Part shown: in pieces, positions 50,503 to 56,261 of the stretch
Layout: the number at the start of each line of letters is the position of its first letter
Numbering within the stretch: position 1 is the stretch's first letter
DNA from: Caldimonas caldifontis
Lineage (GTDB): Bacteria > Pseudomonadota > Gammaproteobacteria > Burkholderiales > Burkholderiaceae_C
Length of the DNA: 56,261 nt
Assembly (NCBI RefSeq): GCF_002930615.1
Contig: NZ_PSNX01000017.1
Coordinates: 1-56,261, forward strand
Direction of reading: 5' to 3'
Notes under the pieces: generated by a model
Seen by the model: the letters and a program-made list of their open reading frames with translations, nothing else
Told to the model about the DNA's origin: nothing
The model's database searches: none
Translations under genes and position numbers: made by a program

Positions 50503-50931
50503 TTAGATTTCCAGCGTCTTGGGCTGCTGGGCGGTGTGCGGATGCTCGGCTCCGCCATACACCTTCAGCTTCTTGATCATCGCGTAGCCCAGCGGGCCCT
50601 TGGGCAGCATGCCCTTGACCGCCTTCTCCAGGACGCGGCCGGGGTGCTTGGCCTGCATGTCCTTGAACTTCGTGGCGTAGATGCCGCCGGGGAAGCCGGA
50701 ATGACGGTAGTAGATCTTGTCTTCGGCCTTGTTGCCGGTGACGCGGATCTTGTCGGCATTGACGACGACGATGAAGTCGCCCGTGTCGACGTGGGGCGTG
50801 TAGATGGGCTTGTGCTTGCCACGCAGGCGCAGAGCGACTTCGCTGGCCACTCGTCCGAGCACCTTGTCGGTGGCGTCGATCACAAACCAATCGTGCTTCA
50901 CGTCAGCGGGCTTGGCGCTGAAGGTTTTCAT
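50503..50931 (-). CDS. rplM: 50S ribosomal protein L13
   Basis: The 142-residue protein is L13/uL13, an early assembly protein of the large subunit: [19 protein letters not shown] in pieces, [30 protein letters not shown] and [19 protein letters not shown]. It is the first gene of the operon. In E. coli L13 represses its own mRNA; a structured leader of about 160 bases precedes it here. Confidence 0.98.
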   Translation of the reverse strand: MKTFSAKPADVKHDWFVIDATDKVLGRVASEVALRLRGKHKPIYTPHVDTGDFIVVVNADKIRVTGNKAEDKIYYRHSGFPGGIYATKFKDMQAKHPGRVLEKAVKGMLPKGPLGYAMIKKLKVYGGAEHPHTAQQPKTLEI

Positions 50932-51092
50932 GAAAGTTCCGATCAGTGGAAATACAACCCTCTGTCAATGCCCCCGCGACGGTCGGTGCTGCTTATGCAT
51001 GCGCAGCCTCTTAGGCAGCAAGGGGCATCGCGGCCCGCGCTCAGCCAGGGGCTACGCACAGGCGCATTTCCCCGGGGTTGCACTCGGGGAAA
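50932..51092 (-). promoter_or_regulatory. Structured 5' leader of rplM-rpsI (candidate ribosomal-protein autoregulatory element)
   Basis: From the predicted start near 51092 the leader opens with a hairpin of eight perfect pairs (TTTCCCCG at 51067-51074 with CGGGGAAA at 51085-51092). Further on are nested arms: ATGCCCC (50968-50974) with GGGGCAT (51022-51028), and TGCTGC (50987-50992) with GCAGCA (51015-51020). No small ORF with a good start is apparent. L13 autoregulation is known elsewhere, but this fold is my reading, not a known motif match. Confidence 0.45.
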
Positions 51093-51098
51093 CTCGCA

Positions 51099-51128
51099 AG
51101 TATACCCTCGTTCAACACAAATCCACAA
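51099..51128 (-). promoter_or_regulatory. rplM-rpsI promoter
   Basis: On the minus strand TATACT (51104-51099) is a five-of-six -10 box. TTGTGG (51128-51123) lies 18 bases upstream as a weak -35. The expected start falls near 51092, at the beginning of a perfect hairpin. Confidence 0.6.
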
Positions 51129-51180
51129 CGCGTTCAGGTTTCTGAGCCCCGCCCTTGGTGACGTCGAGGTTTGCAGGCAT

Positions 51181-51198
51181 ACTAGGGTTTACCCTAGT
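51181..51198. promoter_or_regulatory. Perfect palindrome upstream of the GNAT gene
   Basis: ACTAGGGTTTACCCTAGT has perfect eight-base arms around TT. It lies 14 bases before the GNAT start and about 55 bases upstream of the rplM -35, so it most likely controls the GNAT gene. Its core resembles the palindrome at 26908-26925. Confidence 0.55.
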
Positions 51199-51212
51199 CA
51201 AAGAGGCATGTC

Positions 51213-51959
51213 ATGGGCTATCCCGGCGATTTCCTGAGCCGGCCGAAGTACGGACTCGACCGGCACGACCGGCCTGGCGTTGAGGCGTCTCCCGCGCCGG
51301 CCACCCCCTCCGCGCCGTCCTGGCTTGCGAACTGGGTTCCCATCCGGGCCCTGGCCAAGCGCCATCGCCCCCGTATTCTCGCCCACCTGCTGGCCCTGGA
51401 TCCCAGCGACCGCTACCTGCGCTTCGGCTACCCGGCCAGCGATGCCCAGATCGAGCAGTATGTCCAGAAGCTCGATTTCGACCGCGACGAGGTGTTTGGC
51501 ATCTTCAATCGCCGGCTCGAGCTCATCGCCATCGCGCATCTGGCCTACCAGGCCCCGCAGCAGGTCAAGGGCCAGCCGGCGATGGTGGAGTTCGGGGTGT
51601 CGGTGTCCAAGTCGGCCCGTGGACGCGGCTATGGGGCCCGGCTCTTCAATCGGGCGGTCATGCAGGCGCGCAACCGTCAGGTGGAGACGCTGTACATCCA
51701 CGCCCTGAGCGAAAACACGGCCATGCTGAAGATCGCCCGCAAGGCAGGGGCCACCGTGGTGCGCGACGGCAGCGAATCGGAAGCCTGGCTCAAACTGCCA
51801 CCGGACACGCTGGCCACCCATTTCGAGGCGCTGCTGGAAACACAGGCGGCCGAAATGGACTATCGCTTCAAGCTCAATGCCCGGCGTTTCGACGCTTGGC
51901 TGCAGGCATTGTCTGAAGTGAAGGCCAACATCGCACCTCACCGCCCAAGCAGCAGCTGA
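51213..51959 (+). CDS. GNAT-family N-acetyltransferase
   Basis: The 248-residue protein has a GNAT domain (about residues 45-190) with the beta4 strand MVEFGVSVS, the acetyl-CoA loop KSARGRGYGARLFNRAV (Q/R-x-x-G-x-G/A variant RGRGYG) and the later ALSENTAMLKIARKAGATV segment. The first ~35 residues are Pro/Ala-rich and the C-terminal 40 helical. Substrate unknown. AGAGG at 51202-51206 is the ribosome binding site. It is preceded by a perfect palindrome and divergent from rplM. Confidence 0.85.
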   Translation: MGYPGDFLSRPKYGLDRHDRPGVEASPAPATPSAPSWLANWVPIRALAKRHRPRILAHLLALDPSDRYLRFGYPASDAQIEQYVQKLDFDRDEVFGIFNRRLELIAIAHLAYQAPQQVKGQPAMVEFGVSVSKSARGRGYGARLFNRAVMQARNRQVETLYIHALSENTAMLKIARKAGATVVRDGSESEAWLKLPPDTLATHFEALLETQAAEMDYRFKLNARRFDAWLQALSEVKANIAPHRPSSS

Positions 51960-51962
51960 GCC

Positions 51963-51994
51963 GCTCGGCCCCCTCGACTGAGCGATAGCCGAGC
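51963..51994. repeat. Inverted repeat after the GNAT gene
   Basis: GCTCGGC (51963-51969) and GCCGAGC (51988-51994) are perfect seven-base arms with an 18-base loop; overlapping C-run and G-run arms (51968-51973 and 51996-52003) offer an alternative stem. No T-run follows, so it is not a standard terminator. It may be a REP-like element or a weak transcription-end structure. Confidence 0.4.
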
Positions 51995-52093
51995 CTCGGG
52001 GGGCTGGCTAGCATGGCTTCCATTGTGGTGGCCCCAGGGCGTGCACAGGCATGGCGCCTGTCGCCCTCAGGCGGGCCCACGCCCGCAAAGGCC

Positions 52094-52858
52094 ATGCAAT
52101 CCCTGACCTTGATCGTGCTCGTCGTGGTGTCGGTGCTGCTGGGCGCTGCCATCAGCTTGTGGCTGACCCGGCGCAGCCGTGCCGAGGCCCTGCCACGCGA
52201 ATGGCATCTCACGCTGCGCCCTGTCTTCAGTTCGGACGAGCGCCGCATGTACCGGCAACTGCGCGAGGCCTTTCCGGAACATGCCATTCTGGTCAAGCTG
52301 CCGCTCACGCGCTTCACCCAGCCCAGCGAAACCGACCGCGCCGGGTACTGGTACAAGCTGATCGGCAACCTGCACGTCACCTTTGGCATCAGCAACCTCA
52401 ACGGTCGCGTGATCGCCGCCATCGACATCGAGGGGGCCCGTGGCGGTTCGCGCCGTGGCACGGCCATCAAGACCGGGGTGCTCAACGCCTGCCGCGTGCG
52501 CTATTTGTGCTTCATGGTGGATGACCTGCCCTCGCTGCTGGAAGTGCAGCGCCTGGTGCTGCACGATGGCCCCCAGCCCATGCCCCTTGCCCGCAGCGCG
52601 ATCAGTGCCCCGACCCCGCTGGACGATGCCCGCAGCACGCTGGCGCGTACCGTGCGCCAGCGTCGTGAGCAGCGCAGCGCGCTGTGGCAGGATTCGACCT
52701 TCGCCCAGGACTCCTTCTTCGCGCCGGACAGCCGACTCGACGGCATGATCGAGAGCGGTTTCGCCAGCCTGCCCCCCGCAGAACCCACCCGCGACCACCG
52801 TGACATCGGTGGGGTGGTGGTGGATGAGCCGACCCCCTCCATCAGCCCCGGCCGCTGA
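52094..52858 (+). CDS. DUF2726-like membrane-anchored protein
   Basis: The 254-residue protein has one N-terminal transmembrane helix (MQSLTLIVLVVVSVLLGA in residues 1-25) and a cytoplasmic domain with LTLRPVFSSDERRMYRQLREAF in pieces, HAILVKLPLTRFTQ and IAAIDIEGARGGSRRG, which resembles the DUF2726 nuclease-like fold (E-x-D context). The tail is low-complexity. Function unknown. ATG at 52094 is chosen because it starts at the helix; an in-frame ATG at 52013 would add 27 residues overlapping the inverted repeat, and neither has a strong ribosome binding site. Confidence 0.62.
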   Translation: MQSLTLIVLVVVSVLLGAAISLWLTRRSRAEALPREWHLTLRPVFSSDERRMYRQLREAFPEHAILVKLPLTRFTQPSETDRAGYWYKLIGNLHVTFGISNLNGRVIAAIDIEGARGGSRRGTAIKTGVLNACRVRYLCFMVDDLPSLLEVQRLVLHDGPQPMPLARSAISAPTPLDDARSTLARTVRQRREQRSALWQDSTFAQDSFFAPDSRLDGMIESGFASLPPAEPTRDHRDIGGVVVDEPTPSISPGR

Positions 52859-52901
52859 ACCCGGGCCGCCCGGGGCTTGCAGCGCCCGCTAGCATGGGGG
52901 C

Positions 52902-53903
52902 ATGACCGACGCTTCCCCCACCCATCCCTACGACCGGCTCACCCCCGACCTGGTGCTCGACGCCCTCGACCATGCCGGCCTGCGCGGCGACGGCCGGCTG
53001 CTGCAGCTCAACTCCTATGAAAACCGCGTTTTCCTCTGCCATCTGGAGGACGGCGGCAGTGTGGTGGCGAAGTTCTATCGGCCGCAGCGCTGGAGCGACG
53101 CGCAGATACTCGAGGAACATGCCTACGCGCTGGCCCTGGCCCAGGCGGAGATTCCCGTGGTGGCGCCCCTGGCGCTGAAGGGCGCGGCCGCCGGCCAGAC
53201 ACTGGGGCATTTCGAGGGCTATCGGTTTTCGGTGAGTCCGCGGCGTGGCGGGCGCTCACCGGAACTCGACGACCCGCTGACGCTGGAGTGGCTGGGCCGC
53301 TTCATCGGCCGCATCCATGCGGTGGGTGCACTCCAGCCGTTTGCCCATCGGCCCGCGCTCGATGTCGCCAGCTTCGGCGACGAGCCGCTGGCCTGGCTGC
53401 TCGAGCACGAGGTGGTACCACCGGATGTGGCCCCGGCATGGGCCGCTGCCGCCCGCGCCGCGCTGGACGGTGTGCGACGCTGTTTCGACATGGCGGGCGC
53501 GGTTCGCCAGCTGCGCCTGCATGGCGACTGCCACGTCGGCAACATCCTGTGGACCGAGGCCGGGCCGCACTTCGTGGACCTGGACGATGCGCGCATGGGT
53601 CCGGCGGTGCAGGATCTGTGGATGCTGCTTTCGGGCGACCGCCGTGCCATGACCCACCAGCTCAGCGAGGTGCTGGCCGGCTACGAGGACTTCATGGCCT
53701 TCGACCGGCGCGAGCTGCACCTTGTGGAGGCCCTGCGCACGCTGCGCCAGATCCATTTCAGCGCCTGGCTGGCCCGGCGCTGGAACGACCCGGCCTTCCC
53801 GGCCGCCTTCCCCTGGTTCGGATCCTCGGCCTGGTGGGGCGGCCAGGTGGTCCAGCTGCGCGAGCAGCTGGAGGCCATGGCGGAGCCGCTGCTGGGGGTG
53901 TGA
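52902..53903 (+). CDS. srkA: Stress response kinase A (SrkA/YihE)
   Basis: The 333-residue protein has an aminoglycoside-phosphotransferase/eukaryotic-like kinase fold: LNSYENRVFLCHLEDGG and VVAKFYRPQRW (ATP Lys), the catalytic loop RLHGDCHVGNIL and the metal loop FVDLDDARMGPAVQDLWMLL. SrkA is a Ser/Thr kinase that protects cells under stress, opposing the MazEF toxin in E. coli. It ends four bases before the convergent htpG, a stress chaperone. Length matches the family (about 328). Confidence 0.93.
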   Translation: MTDASPTHPYDRLTPDLVLDALDHAGLRGDGRLLQLNSYENRVFLCHLEDGGSVVAKFYRPQRWSDAQILEEHAYALALAQAEIPVVAPLALKGAAAGQTLGHFEGYRFSVSPRRGGRSPELDDPLTLEWLGRFIGRIHAVGALQPFAHRPALDVASFGDEPLAWLLEHEVVPPDVAPAWAAAARAALDGVRRCFDMAGAVRQLRLHGDCHVGNILWTEAGPHFVDLDDARMGPAVQDLWMLLSGDRRAMTHQLSEVLAGYEDFMAFDRRELHLVEALRTLRQIHFSAWLARRWNDPAFPAAFPWFGSSAWWGGQVVQLREQLEAMAEPLLGV

Positions 53904-53907
53904 AGGA

Positions 53908-55776
<1,869 letters not shown>

Positions 55777-55844
55777 GGCGGCGTCACGGCGTTGGGAAAG
55801 AGGAAGGTGGGCGCGAAGTATGCCGCGCCCCGGCAACGGCGGCA

Positions 55845-55872
55845 TCTTGGGGGCAGTCGGGGCGATTTCAAG
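55845..55872 (-). promoter_or_regulatory. Sigma32-type heat-shock promoter of htpG
   Basis: On the minus strand CTTGAAA (55872-55866) is a perfect -35 element, followed by a 13-base spacer and CCCCAAGA (55852-55845), which matches five leading bases of CCCCATNT. Spacer length equals that of the hslVU promoter in this window. It leaves a leader of about 60 bases. Confidence 0.68.
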
Positions 55873-55895
55873 CCCCTGGAATCCGTAAAGCACCC

Positions 55896-55931
55896 AAAAA
55901 AAACGCCCCCGCAGGCTGAACCTGCGGGGGC
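55896..55931 (-). terminator. Rho-independent terminator of the gene upstream of htpG
   Basis: GCCCCCGCAGG-CTGAA-CCTGCGGGGGC is a perfect 11-pair stem; on the minus strand it is followed by eight T (55903-55896). It ends the truncated gene at 56011-56261 and insulates the htpG promoter from read-through. Nothing else is seen in 55932-56010. Confidence 0.93.
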
Positions 55932-56010
55932 CAAGGCCCGGCCCTCCAGGGAGGTGAGTCAACAGGCGCAAATGCGCGTGGCCGGGCAGGAGTAAGCCGC
56001 GTGGCCGTGT

Positions 56011-56261
56011 TCAGGCCCCCTGCCGCTCATCCCACTGCCAGATGACCTGTCCCCAGTCGGAGGGGAAATCCGGCATCACCTCGCCGGCCTGGAAGTGCCG
56101 GCGGCTGTGGGCCTTGACCTGGATGTCGCCCTCGTCATAGCCCCAGCCGGTGAACTGGCGCGGGCCCAGGTGCTCGCGCTTCAGATCGGCCGGGCTCACC
56201 ACGATCTGCTCGGCGCCGCCGTCGAACCAGAACATCTGGCCCCAGGGTGTGCGGCTGTCGT
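56011..56261 (-). CDS. C-terminal part of a protein of unknown function (truncated by window end)
   Basis: The last 82 codons of a minus-strand gene are visible, without its start; the frame continues to the window edge as DSRTPWGQMFWFDGG. It is rich in Trp, Asp and Gly (FTGWGYDEGDIQVKAH, DFPSDWGQVIWQWDER). An internal Met at 56235 is probably not the start. I do not recognise the family. A strong terminator follows about 80 bases after its stop. Confidence 0.6.
   Translation of the reverse strand, partial: DSRTPWGQMFWFDGGAEQIVVSPADLKREHLGPRQFTGWGYDEGDIQVKAHSRRHFQAGEVMPDFPSDWGQVIWQWDERQGA

Overview
The window is high-GC, gene-dense DNA from a betaproteobacterium of the order Burkholderiales. 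The gene order supports this: corC-lnt-glyQ-glyS-gmhB-plsC-ygjP, hslVU, tyrS / M23 peptidase / anmK, and rplM-rpsI-argC-bactofilin-erpA are all typical of the Comamonadaceae/Sphaerotilaceae (Rubrivivax-Leptothrix-like) group. The split alpha/beta glycyl-tRNA synthetase, Bug-type receptors and abundant Liv-type receptors fit too. The family-level assignment is inference from gene order and protein style. No rRNA, tRNA, CRISPR array or complete mobile element was seen.

Layout. 1-1425 is a short accessory patch: the probable end of an IS5-like element, a small membrane protein, a zinc-ribbon protein and a Fic-protein remnant. 1426-7119 is a double-length UvrA. 7343-11478 holds two near-duplicate periplasmic binding proteins, a LysR regulator overlapping the second one, and a divergent EamA exporter. 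11482-19346 is a minus-strand housekeeping run (corC, lnt, glyQ, glyS, gmhB, plsC, ygjP). 19488-21491 has a CobW-type zinc GTPase and a DksA with a long basic tail behind a structured leader. 21514-25192 has a STAS/TPR-like protein, a terminator and a sigma32-like promoter driving hslVU. 25207-30314 has coaX, ppk2 and the fused mutase icmF.

30365-41770 is the most interesting block. A Crp/Fnr-type regulator faces a long run of genes across a perfect palindrome. The run encodes an AMP-forming acyl-CoA ligase, LivG, LivH, LivM, a Liv-type receptor, LivF, a 97-aa protein of unknown function, a PaaK-like ligase that lacks the usual ATP-binding loop, and a Bug-family receptor. It reads as an import-and-activate module for an organic acid whose identity cannot be told from sequence.

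41842-51092 is mostly housekeeping (dtd, CDF transporter, tyrS, M23 peptidase, anmK, then rplM-rpsI-argC-DUF6776-bactofilin-erpA on the minus strand). 51213-55776 has a GNAT protein behind a perfect palindrome, a DUF2726-like protein, srkA and htpG with a sigma32-like promoter. A truncated gene closes the window.

Points most worth checking: GmhB lacks its catalytic nucleophile Asp; the PaaK-like ligase lacks its P-loop; DksA lacks its zinc cysteines and carries a histone-H1-like tail; two intergenic repeats keep three hairpins despite sequence changes; the rplM and dksA leaders look structured; and several strong palindromes have no assigned regulator.
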